From: Alphaproteobacteria bacterium
GTDB lineage: Bacteria; Pseudomonadota; Alphaproteobacteria; Oceanibaculales; Oceanibaculaceae
Direction of reading: 5' to 3'
DNA length: 64,000 nucleotides
NCBI GenBank assembly: GCA_018823745.1
Contig: JAHJHR010000003.1
Span: 248,001 to 312,000 of the forward strand
The position numbers and the translations under genes were made by a program. The notes under the pieces were generated by a model. The model searched no databases. It was not told the DNA's origin and saw nothing but the letters and a program-made list of their open reading frames with translations. This document shows positions 25,516 through 33,250 of this stretch, one piece after another; position 1 is the stretch's first letter, and each line of letters opens with the position of its first letter.

Positions 25516-25950
25516 ATGGAGAAATTTGGAATAGCAGCTGTAGAGGCGGCCACGGGCTGCACAGCTAAAGACATAGCGAACTGGAAGAGGCGGAATTTGC
25601 TTTCGGTTCCGTTAGAACCGTCTGGGCGCGGAAAGATTCGTGGCTACTCCAGGGACAATATCTATGAGTTCGCACTATTGAGCGAACTCTCAAAACTGGG
25701 CATCCCCTTGGCCAAGGCACGCGGAATAGCTGGCGGAATGCGCGGAAAGTTTATTTCCGCCACAAACCACTGGTTTCTATTGTGGAATCCAGCGGCGCCT
25801 GACGGCTCCTCTATGCTCCGATGGGAGCAGATAGACAGGAATGCACTCTTTCCCGACAAGAGCCGCCGGCGATCAGTCGCCATTGTCAGCATCGCCCAGA
25901 TACTGGATGACGTCGATGCGGCCCTAGCGCGCTTCGCGCAGCCCACTTAA
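25516..25950 (+). CDS. MerR-like DNA-binding protein, candidate element repressor
   Basis: A 144-aa protein with an N-terminal MerR-type winged helix (FGIAAVEAATGCTAKDIANW, GYSRDNIYEFALLSELSKLG, IPLAKARGIAG) and a C-terminal half with no recognised effector domain. It is divergent from the AlpA-like gene and shares a control region with it, the usual position of a satellite or prophage master repressor. Its 3' end overlaps the convergent integrase gene by 27 bp (25924-25950). Base composition is less GC-rich than the neighbours. Confidence 0.65.
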   Translation: MEKFGIAAVEAATGCTAKDIANWKRRNLLSVPLEPSGRGKIRGYSRDNIYEFALLSELSKLGIPLAKARGIAGGMRGKFISATNHWFLLWNPAAPDGSSMLRWEQIDRNALFPDKSRRRSVAIVSIAQILDDVDAALARFAQPT

Positions 25951-27132
25951 CGCAACCACGTTGCCGGACGGCAGCCCGAGAAGGTGCCCCTCCCAAGCTA
26001 GCAGGGCGCGCAGCTTCTCTTCTCGGAATTCGTGTAGGTCGTAGGTCTGGCCGAGGCGGCCTCCTACCGTATGGCCGATCACGCGCTCGGCAATATCCGG
26101 CCGGATGCCCAGCGCGGAAAGCCCGGTTCGCACCGTGCGGCGGATATCGTGCAGCGTCCAGCCGGTCACGCCGCTTGCCCGGTCCAGCGCGGCCTTCGGC
26201 TTCACCGTCGCCGAATAGGGTTTCGCGCCACCGCTCGGGCTCAAGACATAGCCCGCACGATCCCGGAACGGCATATCCTGGAGCAGATCGCGGACGACCG
26301 GCGCCAGCGGCACCAGGTGCGCGCGGCCCGTCTTGTAGCGGCCGGCCGGGATCGTCCAGGTGGCCGCCTTCAGGTCGACCTCATCCCAATGCATCTTGCG
26401 CACGTCATCGCGGCGCTGGCCGGTCAGCAGCAGCAGGCGCATGAATTCCCGCGCCGGATAGGACAGATCTTCAGTGCCCCTCCAGATCGCCACCAGCTCG
26501 CCATCCGTCAGTGTTCGGTCGCGCGGCCGCTCCTTGGTCGGCTTCTTGATGCCCGCTGCGATGTTGACCTCGACCAGGTCCTCGGCCAGCGCCCAGTTCA
26601 GCATGGCGCGCAGGCGCGTCAGCACGCGATTCGCGGCCACCGGATAGCCCTTGGCAACGATGCCCTTCAGCATCTCCCGCACATGGGCGCGGGTCAGCTC
26701 GTCCAGGTGGTACCGGCCAAGGGCGGGCCGGATATGGGTCTCGATCTCAGCCTGGTTGTTTCGCCAGTTGCGGACCCGCTTCTTCAGGTGCTCGTCGCGG
26801 TAGCGGTCGCACAGGTCGCCCAGGCTCTCCGGCAGGGTCGCCAGCGCGGCCGCCTGCCGGCGCTTCGCCTCCGCAGGGTCGCCACCCAACGCCGCATCCC
26901 TCAGCGCCTCCCTGGCGGCCTCCCTCGCGTCAGCGAGCGACAGCAGAGGATACTTGCCCAGCGTCATTTTTGCCGGCCGCCCTCGGTGGCGGTACCGCAC
27001 CGCCCATGACTTCGCCCCGCTCGGCTGCACAATGAAGTACAAGCCGGGCGTCAGGCCGTCGGGCAGCTCGAGACGCTTCGCAGGGTCCGGCGCCACGGTG
27101 TCCAGGAATCGGGATGTCAACTTTGCGGTCAT
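25924..27132 (-). CDS. Tyrosine recombinase (integrase) of the element
   Basis: A 402-aa P4-type integrase. It has an N-terminal DUF4102 arm-binding domain (LPDGLTPGLYFIVQPSGAKS, LGKYPLLSLADAREAAREAL), a core-binding SAM-like domain, and a catalytic domain. The catalytic domain shows Arg in LLTGQRRDDVRKM, His328 and Arg331 in LHDIRRT, His354 in IGHT and the nucleophile Tyr364 in QTYDLHEF, so the active site looks complete. It lies 150 bp inside attR and is transcribed away from it. Candidate arm-type repeats lie between the gene and attR. Confidence 0.93.
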   Translation of the reverse strand: MTAKLTSRFLDTVAPDPAKRLELPDGLTPGLYFIVQPSGAKSWAVRYRHRGRPAKMTLGKYPLLSLADAREAAREALRDAALGGDPAEAKRRQAAALATLPESLGDLCDRYRDEHLKKRVRNWRNNQAEIETHIRPALGRYHLDELTRAHVREMLKGIVAKGYPVAANRVLTRLRAMLNWALAEDLVEVNIAAGIKKPTKERPRDRTLTDGELVAIWRGTEDLSYPAREFMRLLLLTGQRRDDVRKMHWDEVDLKAATWTIPAGRYKTGRAHLVPLAPVVRDLLQDMPFRDRAGYVLSPSGGAKPYSATVKPKAALDRASGVTGWTLHDIRRTVRTGLSALGIRPDIAERVIGHTVGGRLGQTYDLHEFREEKLRALLAWEGHLLGLPSGNVVALSGLREAR

Positions 27133-27148
27133 GACGTGGGAACCTATC

Positions 27149-27204
27149 GGGGTAACGCTGGGGTAACAGAATTGGTCGAGAACTAGCGATATCTACTGTT
27201 ACCC
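27149..27204 (+). promoter_or_regulatory. Candidate integrase arm-type sites, right arm
   Basis: GGGGTAAC occurs at 27149-27156 and 27160-27167 (period 11) and, inverted as TGTTACCC, at 27197-27204. The same core repeats next to attL. Position between integrase and attR fits arm-binding sites. Confidence 0.55.
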
Positions 27205-27283
27205 TTTGATACGCAAACCGCAACAACTTACTGATATAAAATGATATTTGACGCTTCTTGATACGCCATGAAATGATAATCTT

Positions 27284-27327
27284 CACGTCTCCCAGACGTG
27301 AAGCCTCCCTGTTCAACTTGCCGGCAA
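27284..27327. repeat. attR: right 44-bp direct repeat of the integrated element
   Basis: Identical over 44 bases to 15620-15663. Upstream of it, the 5' hairpin of the small RNA is missing, so this copy is the displaced original 3' end. Confidence 0.92.
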
Positions 27328-27351
27328 TCCTTTGATTGCCGGCATTTTTTT
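27319..27351 (+). terminator. Displaced terminator of the small RNA at attR
   Basis: TGCCGGCAAT (27319-27328) pairs with ATTGCCGGCA (27335-27344), followed by seven Ts. Compared with attL, the loop-closing pair is T-A instead of C-G and the loop differs. Confidence 0.9.
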
Positions 27352-27411
27352 GTGCGCGGCAACGGGGGTTGCAAGAGAGGCATACTCCGGCGGGCCTGTG
27401 GCACGCGTTTT

Positions 27412-27969
27412 TCAAGCGACGACTATTGCCGCACTCCAATAGGGCATGATCTGCTGGAATGGAGTCGGCTGAGACAGCATCGGCCATCCCATCGGATCAT
27501 TGATGTGGAGAATAGGATTTGAGCCGTAGCAGCTCATGCCCCTTATAACGACAACATGCCCCATGTAGGGGCTGGACTGGACTGCCATGATGATCGCCTG
27601 GCGAGCGAGCAGGGTATTGTAGACTGGGCTAGGTCCAGCCGGCGGAGAGATGGCAGACATCGATCCACCAAACTGTGCGATCAGGTATTGGATTTGCTGC
27701 AGTTGACCGGTCACATGGCATTGTGGATTTCCTCCACAGCAGTTTGCCGGGTGCAACGCGTTCGCCATTGCGACCAGCGCGCATTGCGATGGAGCGTGGC
27801 CGGTTTTCCAGAAGATGATCTGCTGAGCGACGGCTACCCAACACCAGACCATCGTCTCCTGGCTAATATTAGGAATCCCCAGATCGATGGGTGCGCATTG
27901 TGCGGCGGCCTTCCTGCTCAAAAGGCCAGCCGCAGTGCCGCCGAGAACGAACGACCTTCGAGAAAGCAT
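27412..27969 (-). CDS. Tat-exported papain-like cysteine protease (C70/AvrRpt2-like)
   Basis: A 185-aa protein. The N-terminus is a twin-arginine signal (SRRSFVLGGTAAGLLSRKAAAQ). The mature part shows a papain-like layout: oxyanion Gln37 (IPNISQETM), nucleophile Cys43 (VWCWVAVAQQ), His138 (MGHVVVIRG) and Asn157/Asp158 (HINDP), with further cysteines around NCCGGNPQC. This suggests a small exported protease, or an inactive relative, acting in the periplasm or outside the cell. The start at 27969 gives the clean Tat signal; the longer frame to 28077 does not. It lies just outside attR and is AT-richer than flanking genes, hinting at earlier acquisition. Confidence 0.65.
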   Translation of the reverse strand: MLSRRSFVLGGTAAGLLSRKAAAQCAPIDLGIPNISQETMVWCWVAVAQQIIFWKTGHAPSQCALVAMANALHPANCCGGNPQCHVTGQLQQIQYLIAQFGGSMSAISPPAGPSPVYNTLLARQAIIMAVQSSPYMGHVVVIRGMSCYGSNPILHINDPMGWPMLSQPTPFQQIMPYWSAAIVVA

Positions 27970-28243
27970 GCGCCACCCCCAAAGATTGTATTTTATAGAA
28001 CTCTGCGCCCCATTAGTTATGTCGTCAATGCCCTGCGGTTGCGTATCGTCTATCAAGGCTTTGCACGCGCTTCGCATCTATACTGTGTCCGATGGCCTGA
28101 ATGGTCCTGAGGCTGCCGAGAAGGGCAAGAAATTCGACGGGCAAACGACCATCGCCGAAGCCCCCATGAAACCAAACGCTCCCCTCGTCGTTTCCCCATG
28201 ATGCCCTTAGGGGCATTCGGAAAAAGCGAGAGGGGAATACGCC

Positions 28244-28756
28244 ATGGAAGAATGGTGGGCGGGCATTTATGTCGCCACGGAGATGCCGACGATGATCTTC
28301 CTCGGCCGGTTGCTGGTCGCGGGGCTGCTGGGGGCGATCATCGGCATCGAGCGGGAGTCGAAGGCCCGGGCGGCGGGGCTGCGCACGCATGTCCTGACGT
28401 CCGTGGCGGCGGCAACCTTCGCGATGCTCACGGCGGAAATCGTGAATTCCCCGATGTTGCAGGATGACAGCGTCAAGGTCGATCCGATCCGTGTGATCGA
28501 GGCCGTGACGAGCGGTGTGGCCTTTCTGGCCGCCGGGGCGATCATCCAGGGACGCGGTCGGGTCCAGGGTCTGACCACCGGGGCCGGGATGTGGCTGGCC
28601 GGGGCGATCGGCGTCGCCTGCGGCATGGGCTATCTGGTCATTGCCGCCCTGGCCGCCGGAATCGGCCTGGCAACCATGGTCGGCCTGAACCGGTTTTCCC
28701 ACGATGCCCAGGAGGCCCAGAAGAGCCCAGAGGCCAACCAGAAGAACAGTGACTGA
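28244..28756 (+). CDS. MgtC/SapB family membrane protein
   Basis: A 170-aa inner-membrane protein with four or five hydrophobic segments. It carries the MgtC/SapB signatures LGRLLVAGLLGAIIGIERES, KARAAGLRTHVLTSVAAATF and the GVAFLAAGAIIQ...GLTTGAGMWL stretch. MgtC proteins of pathogens act in low magnesium and inside macrophages. In environmental bacteria the role is not fixed. It lacks the extra C-terminal cytoplasmic domain of long MgtC forms. It is convergent with the next gene. Confidence 0.85.
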   Translation: MEEWWAGIYVATEMPTMIFLGRLLVAGLLGAIIGIERESKARAAGLRTHVLTSVAAATFAMLTAEIVNSPMLQDDSVKVDPIRVIEAVTSGVAFLAAGAIIQGRGRVQGLTTGAGMWLAGAIGVACGMGYLVIAALAAGIGLATMVGLNRFSHDAQEAQKSPEANQKNSD

Positions 28757-28761
28757 GCCGC

Positions 28762-29094
28762 CTATTTTACTGATTGGCCCAGGCGCTGGCGCTGGGTCTC
28801 GTATTCGCGGGCATCGATCAGCTTCTCCTCGAACAGATGGCGCAGCACCTGAAGCTGCAGCGCCGCCTGTTCGTCGGATGCCGGTTTTTCAAGCTGGATC
28901 TGCGGCGGGGGCGGCGGCGCAGCACCCGGGACGCTGCCGGGAACGCTGCCGGGCATGCTCTTGCTCATGCCAGGGCCACCGGGCGGTGGAGGCGGCACAT
29001 CGGGTGTCGCCCGTGCCGTGCCGGCCAGCAGCAGGCTGCCAGCGGTCGCTGCAACGATCAGGATGCCATAGCGTAGGGGGCGTATCGGGCGCAT
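28762..29094 (-). CDS. Exported proline-rich protein with a SHOCT-like C-terminus
   Basis: A 110-aa protein with a signal peptide (GILIVAATAGSLLLAGTARA), a Pro/Gly-rich low-complexity stretch including repeated PGSV and PPPPP, and a C-terminal helix-turn segment (LQVLRHLFEEKLIDAREYET) resembling the short SHOCT-like oligomerisation module. Function unknown. Its stop lies five bases from the convergent MgtC gene. Confidence 0.6.
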   Translation of the reverse strand: MRPIRPLRYGILIVAATAGSLLLAGTARATPDVPPPPPGGPGMSKSMPGSVPGSVPGAAPPPPPQIQLEKPASDEQAALQLQVLRHLFEEKLIDAREYETQRQRLGQSVK

Positions 29095-29205
29095 GTTGTC
29101 TCCTTATCCCGGCAGCAGTCTAGGGACAGCGCCCTGCCCCGCCAAGGCCGGCCCTATTTTTAGATCTGGCGGGTACGTCCGGGAACCCTTCCATAACCTG
29201 TGACG

Positions 29206-29220
29206 TTGATACGCTATCAA
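29206..29220. promoter_or_regulatory. Inverted repeat upstream of the DUF3185-like gene
   Basis: TTGATA and TATCAA are perfectly inverted around CGC, about 50 bp upstream of the ATG at 29270. It may be an operator; the first half also resembles a -35 box. Confidence 0.35.
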
Positions 29221-29269
29221 TGACGTCAGTACACACCATCGGGCCCAGAATCGGGCCAGGAGAGAGAAA

Positions 29270-29479
29270 ATGAATTCGACCCGTATTATCGGCCTTGTCC
29301 TGCTTGCCGTTGGTGCAGTGCTTCTGGTCTTTGGCCAGAATGCTTCGGAAGCTCCCGTTGAGCAGCTGTCCAATGCCCTGACCGGCCGCTACACCGAAAA
29401 CACCATGTGGTACATCATCGGCGGCGTTATTGCCCTGGTTGCCGGCGGCGGCATGCTGCTGTTCGGGCGCCGCGCCTAA
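29270..29479 (+). CDS. Small two-helix membrane protein (DUF3185-like)
   Basis: A 69-aa protein with two hydrophobic helices (IIGLVLLAVGAVLLVFG and IIGGVIALVAGGGMLLFG) joined by a short polar loop (NASEAPVEQLSNALTGRYTE). It resembles the DUF3185 family of small membrane proteins of unknown function. It has a good GGAGAG ribosome-binding site and is closed by a strong terminator, so it is monocistronic. Confidence 0.7.
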   Translation: MNSTRIIGLVLLAVGAVLLVFGQNASEAPVEQLSNALTGRYTENTMWYIIGGVIALVAGGGMLLFGRRA

Positions 29480-29512
29480 GGCCCTTCGTTTCACGCCTGA
29501 TTGTTCAACTGG

Positions 29513-29542
29513 CCGGCCCTGTATCCCAGGGCCGGCTTTTTG
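29513..29542 (+). terminator. Intrinsic terminator after the small membrane protein gene
   Basis: GCCGGCCCTG (29513-29522) pairs perfectly with CAGGGCCGGC (29528-29537), followed by five Ts. Confidence 0.88.
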
Positions 29543-29613
29543 CGGTTTACCAGCCGTTAATTCTTTTCCGGTATCAGGGGAAGGAAGGGTTTCGCCGCAG
29601 CAGGGGCAGCGCC

Positions 29614-29994
29614 ATGAATGATTTCTCCCACCAGCGCACCGCGATCAACGAGATCGCCGTCCTGATCGAGCGTGCCAGCCTCAACGCCTCGTTCCGCGCC
29701 CGGCTGATGGCCGCACCGCGCGAAGTCCTCTCGGAGGCCGGGATCGGCATCGCCGACAGCGTCGAGATCATCGTCGAGGAAGTCGACTCGCTGGACCAGA
29801 TCGCCTTTCCGGCCCGGCGCACCGCCCTGTATCTGCCGATCCCCGTGCTGGTGTCGCAGGACCGGGATATCGACGACAGCGAGATGGATATGGTCACCGG
29901 CGGCGTGCTGGGCGACCACCCGGCCTTCCAGGCCCTGTCGGCGCATCTGCTGAACCATGTCTCGACCCAGGGCCTGTGGCTGAACAGGCCCTGA
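29614..29994 (+). CDS. NHLP-type RiPP precursor-like peptide (nitrile-hydratase-like leader with GG motif)
   Basis: A 126-aa protein whose first 97 residues match the nitrile-hydratase-like leader peptide pattern: IERASLNASFRARLMAAPRE, VLSEAGIGIADSVEIIVEEV, then PIPVL and a terminal acidic MDMVTGG. The Gly96-Gly97 pair is followed by a 29-residue tail (VLGDHPAFQALSAHLL, then NHVSTQGLWLNRP) that could be the core peptide. Leaders of this class precede proteusins and other RiPPs that are cut after GG by a C39-type peptidase-transporter. No modifying enzyme or such transporter is nearby, so it is an orphan. A leader-derived protein with another role is possible. The ATG at 29614 has a GGGGC upstream stretch. 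Confidence 0.65.
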   Translation: MNDFSHQRTAINEIAVLIERASLNASFRARLMAAPREVLSEAGIGIADSVEIIVEEVDSLDQIAFPARRTALYLPIPVLVSQDRDIDDSEMDMVTGGVLGDHPAFQALSAHLLNHVSTQGLWLNRP

Positions 29995-30007
29995 GACGAG
30001 GCCGGAA

Positions 30008-30982
30008 CTACATGAACAGCTTCTCGGATTCCATGCCGGTATAGAGACCGGCGACGTAATCGGCATAGCCGTTATACAGCTGCGTCGGCACCCGCTCGTC
30101 ACTGCCCAGCAGCCGCTCGCTCGCCTGGCTCCAGCGCGGATGCGAGACTTCCGGGTTCACATTGGCCCAGAACCCGTATTCGCGGGCCTGAAGCGCCTCC
30201 CAGTAGCCGACCGGGCGCTGGTCGGTGAAGGTCAGGCGGACAATCGACTTCACCTGCTTGAACCCGTATTTCCACGGCGTGATGAAGCGCAGCGGCGCGC
30301 CATTCTGGCGCGGCAGTGGCTTGCCATAGATGCCGGTGGCCATCAGCGTCAGCTCATGGGTTGCCTCGGCCATGGTCAGCCCGTCGACATAGGGCCAGGG
30401 ATACCAGCTCTGCTTCTGGCCCGGCGCGATCTCGGGGTTCATGAAAGTTTCCATGCGGACGTATTTGGCACCCGACAGCGGCTTGGCGATCTCCACCAGC
30501 CTGCGCATCGGAAAACCGGTCCAGGGCACGGTCATCGCCCAGGCCTCGACGCAGCGAAAGCGGTAGACCCGCTCCTCCAGCTGCACCTGTTTCAGCAGGT
30601 CGTCGATATCGATCTGCTGCTCCTTTTCGACCATGCCGTCCAGCGTGACGGTCCAGGGCCGGATCGGCAGTTTCTGCGCGGCGCGCACGATGTTCTTGCT
30701 GGAGCCGAATTCGTAGAAATTATTGTAGCTGGTCGCCAGCTCCTCGCTGGTCAGCTCGCGGTCGACCCGGTAGCGCAGATTGCGCTGCGCCGGATACAGC
30801 CCGGCGGAGGGATCCTCCATCGGGGCCGCCTCGCTGCCGCAGGCGACCAGCCCCGGCGCGGCGGCGGCCAGCAGGGAACCGGCGGCCACGCCCTTCAGCA
30901 GGCGGCGCCGGTCGCGGAAATGGGCTTCCGGGGTCACGGCGGATTCGGGCAGTTCCCACCCGCGCTTGCGCTTGATCAGCAT
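30008..30982 (-). CDS. msrP: Periplasmic methionine sulfoxide reductase catalytic subunit MsrP (YedY)
   Basis: MsrP is a molybdopterin enzyme that reduces oxidised methionines in periplasmic proteins. The 324-aa protein has a Tat signal (RDRRRLLKGVAAGSLLAAAA, ending near GLVACG). It also has the sulfite-oxidase-fold core with the molybdenum-ligating Cys in YRFRCVEAWAMTVPWTGFPM and the cofactor-binding GAPLRFITPWKYGFKQVKSI. The start at 30982 is favoured by GGGAAG six bases upstream. The usual haem membrane partner gene msrQ is not adjacent here. Confidence 0.92.
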   Translation of the reverse strand: MLIKRKRGWELPESAVTPEAHFRDRRRLLKGVAAGSLLAAAAPGLVACGSEAAPMEDPSAGLYPAQRNLRYRVDRELTSEELATSYNNFYEFGSSKNIVRAAQKLPIRPWTVTLDGMVEKEQQIDIDDLLKQVQLEERVYRFRCVEAWAMTVPWTGFPMRRLVEIAKPLSGAKYVRMETFMNPEIAPGQKQSWYPWPYVDGLTMAEATHELTLMATGIYGKPLPRQNGAPLRFITPWKYGFKQVKSIVRLTFTDQRPVGYWEALQAREYGFWANVNPEVSHPRWSQASERLLGSDERVPTQLYNGYADYVAGLYTGMESEKLFM

Positions 30983-31075
30983 GGTCATCTTCCCGTGCAA
31001 TGTGCGTTTGCACCAACATAGCCCTCAGGCCGGGGAGGGCAAATCACCAGATGGTGAAGTCCGCGTGAGAGCGGG

Positions 31076-32427
31076 TCAGCCCGCCACCATCCTGTCCGCC
31101 TCCGGCATGCGCCAGCAGGCGGCGGCGGACAGCAGTCCCAGCCCGCCCAGCGCCAGGATCGCCGCTTCGGGGCCGACCGCCAGCAGCGCCACCCCCACCG
31201 CACCGCCCAGCAGGGTGACAAGGCCGGTCAGCGTATTGCTGAAGGCAGCGTAGAGCCCCTTTTCCTCCTTCGGGGCGGCGTCGACCAGATAGGTCTTGCG
31301 GCCCAGCCGGACCCCGGCTTCGGCGATGCCGAGGATGATGAGCACCAGCGCAAAGGCCAGCGGGTGCTGGAAATCATCACCAAAATGGGGCAGTCCCAGC
31401 GCCAGACCGGCGGCCAGCGCCGCGATCAGACCGCTTAATGCCATGACGGTGCGGCTGGAACGGTCCACGAACAGCCCCCAGAACGGGCTGCTGATGATGC
31501 CGGCCACGCCCACGGCGATGACCAGCAGCCCCAACCCTGTCACGCTTTCGCCGGTGATGCGGCTGGCCTGCAGCGCATAGATCGGCATGGCCAGCTCGAC
31601 CGACAGCAGCAGCATCCGGGCGAGCAGGAATTTGCGGAAGCCGGGCACGTCGCGCGCCAGCTGCACGCCCTCGCGATAGGATGCGAGCGGGTTGACCCCG
31701 CCCTCGGTCGCCCCGGCCTCCTCCCGGATCGCGGCAAAGCAGGCCGCCCCGGCTGCCCAGAGCAGGGCGGCCATGCCGATCAGCAGCAGATAGGGGGCAA
31801 TGCCGGCCCGCTCGCCATCCAGACCGGTTTGCAGGGCCCCCCCGGCCAGCAGCGTCAGCACCCCACCGATAGCTGCCCGGGCAGACAGCATCCGCCCGCG
31901 CCGTCCCTTCGGCACCGTCTTGCCCGTGACATCCTGGAAAGCGACAGAACCGACGCCACTGGCAGCGCTGAACAACGCCAGCAGGGTCAGAATCGACAGG
32001 CCCGCCGCCAGCGGCGGCAACAGCATCGCCGCCGGAATCATCAGGATCAGGAACACCGCCTGCGCATAACCGGCAGCGGCCCAGGCCCATTTACGCTTTG
32101 ACAGCCGGCGGATCGCCCCCGCCACGGCAAGCTGCGGCAGCAGCGAGCCGCCTGCTTCACCGGCTGCAACAGCCCGACCAGATAGCCCGGCGCGCCGATG
32201 GCGGTAAACAGCCAGGGCAGCACCAGACCGGGACTGGCCAGCTGTTCGGCCAGCTTGGTGCAGGCCCCGTTCAGGACATTCAGCAGATAATTGCGCCGCA
32301 GCGCCGTGCAGGACGCCTCAGGTATCGCCGCACAACTCCGATCGGCGCTGTCATCGCCGCTGAGAAACGCATAGGCCCGGTCTTGTGCGCTGGGTACGCC
32401 GGTGGCACCGACGGCTGCCTCGCTCAT
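31076..32427 (-). pseudogene. MFS transporter gene broken by a -1 frameshift
   Basis: Two frames together give one MFS protein. The N-terminal part (start 32427, MSEAAVGATGVPSAQDRAYA to VGLLQPVKQA) continues in another frame as GSLLPQLAVAGAIRRLSKRK through ten or so further membrane helices to 31076. Adding a single G in the GCGGC run at about 32149-32153 restores continuity. The missing base removes the link between helix 1-2 and the rest, so the protein is probably not made intact. A sequencing error in a GC run cannot be excluded. The later frame alone (31076-32125) lacks the N-terminal helices. Confidence 0.75.
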
Positions 32428-32500
32428 CCTGTCCTTCACTTCACCTTGGGAAAACCCATGAGGCGAAGTAGTCCAGGAATGAGCAATGGGCAAGGGGGCA

Positions 32501-33250
32501 TCAGGCCATGGTCAGGAACTTATGGTAGTCCTCCGCCACATCGCGGGCCGAGGCGGCAACCAGGCGTTCGCCATGCTCCGGCCGGGCCAGCGTCGGGTCG
32601 GAGCCGATGCGGCCATCGGGGTAGAGCATGCGGTAATCATCGGCATCGGCGAAGGGGCGCGGGGCACGGCCAGCCTGCTTCATTTCCTTCTTCTTGATAT
32701 CGTCCGGATAGGCGAATTGCGTGACCGACACTTCGCTGGCCGTAGCGTGGGCGCCATCCTTGTCGCCATACAGCTCCTTCGACAGCGCCTGGACGCCGGG
32801 CGTGTCCCACCAGTTCTTCAGCGCGCACCGCACCTGCGGCCGGTTCGAGCCGGGCATCGCCAGGCTGTAATCGGCATAAATCTCGGCAAAGGCGGCGCCG
32901 ATGGTGGCGATGTTGCCGCCATGGCCGTTCAGGAAATAGAACCGCTCGAACCCGTTGCGGGCCAGCGAGGCGACATAATCCTTGATGACGGCGATCAGCG
33001 TCGTCGGGCGCAGCGTGACCGAGCCGGAGAAGCCCAGATGATGCTGGGCATTGCCGATGGAGATGGTCGGGCCAACCAGCGCGCCGGTCTCGTCGCCGAT
33101 GACTTTGGCGATCACTTCCGGGCAGATGGCGTCGGTGCCGATCAGGCCGTTCGGGCCATGCTGCTCGGTCGAGCCGATGGGGATGATGATGCCCTTCGAG
33201 GTTTCGAGATAGGTATCGACTTCTTCCCAGGTGCTGAGATGCAGCTGCAT
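32501..33250 (-). CDS. Creatininase family amidohydrolase
   Basis: A 249-aa member of the creatininase superfamily, metal-dependent amidohydrolases that act on creatinine and on cyclic or formamide intermediates. Motifs include GIIIPIGSTEQHGPNGLIGT (metal-binding Glu and His), HHLGFSGSVTL, FYFLNGHGGN and the ATASEVSVTQF segment (metal-binding Glu). The start at 33250 is preferred over 33313, which adds an untypical leader. The exact substrate is not predictable. Confidence 0.82.
   Translation of the reverse strand: MQLHLSTWEEVDTYLETSKGIIIPIGSTEQHGPNGLIGTDAICPEVIAKVIGDETGALVGPTISIGNAQHHLGFSGSVTLRPTTLIAVIKDYVASLARNGFERFYFLNGHGGNIATIGAAFAEIYADYSLAMPGSNRPQVRCALKNWWDTPGVQALSKELYGDKDGAHATASEVSVTQFAYPDDIKKKEMKQAGRAPRPFADADDYRMLYPDGRIGSDPTLARPEHGERLVAASARDVAEDYHKFLTMA

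Larger units (their letters stand above)
15620..27327. mobile_element. Integrated phage-satellite-like element or reduced prophage, 11.7 kb
   Basis: The element is defined by the 44-bp direct repeats and by a tyrosine integrase lying just inside the right one. Reading inward from the right, the minus strand carries the integrase, an AlpA-like regulator opposite a MerR-like protein, several small overlapping genes and a replication-initiator-like protein. Then come coiled-coil proteins, a tape-measure protein and two tail-chaperone-like proteins. One plus-strand gene with two excisionase-type HTH domains lies at the left end. No terminase, portal, major capsid, tail tube, tail tip or lysis gene was seen. 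The size and the int–alpA–rep layout resemble gram-negative PICI satellites. A decayed prophage is the alternative, although no reading frame inside it appears broken. Confidence 0.85.
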
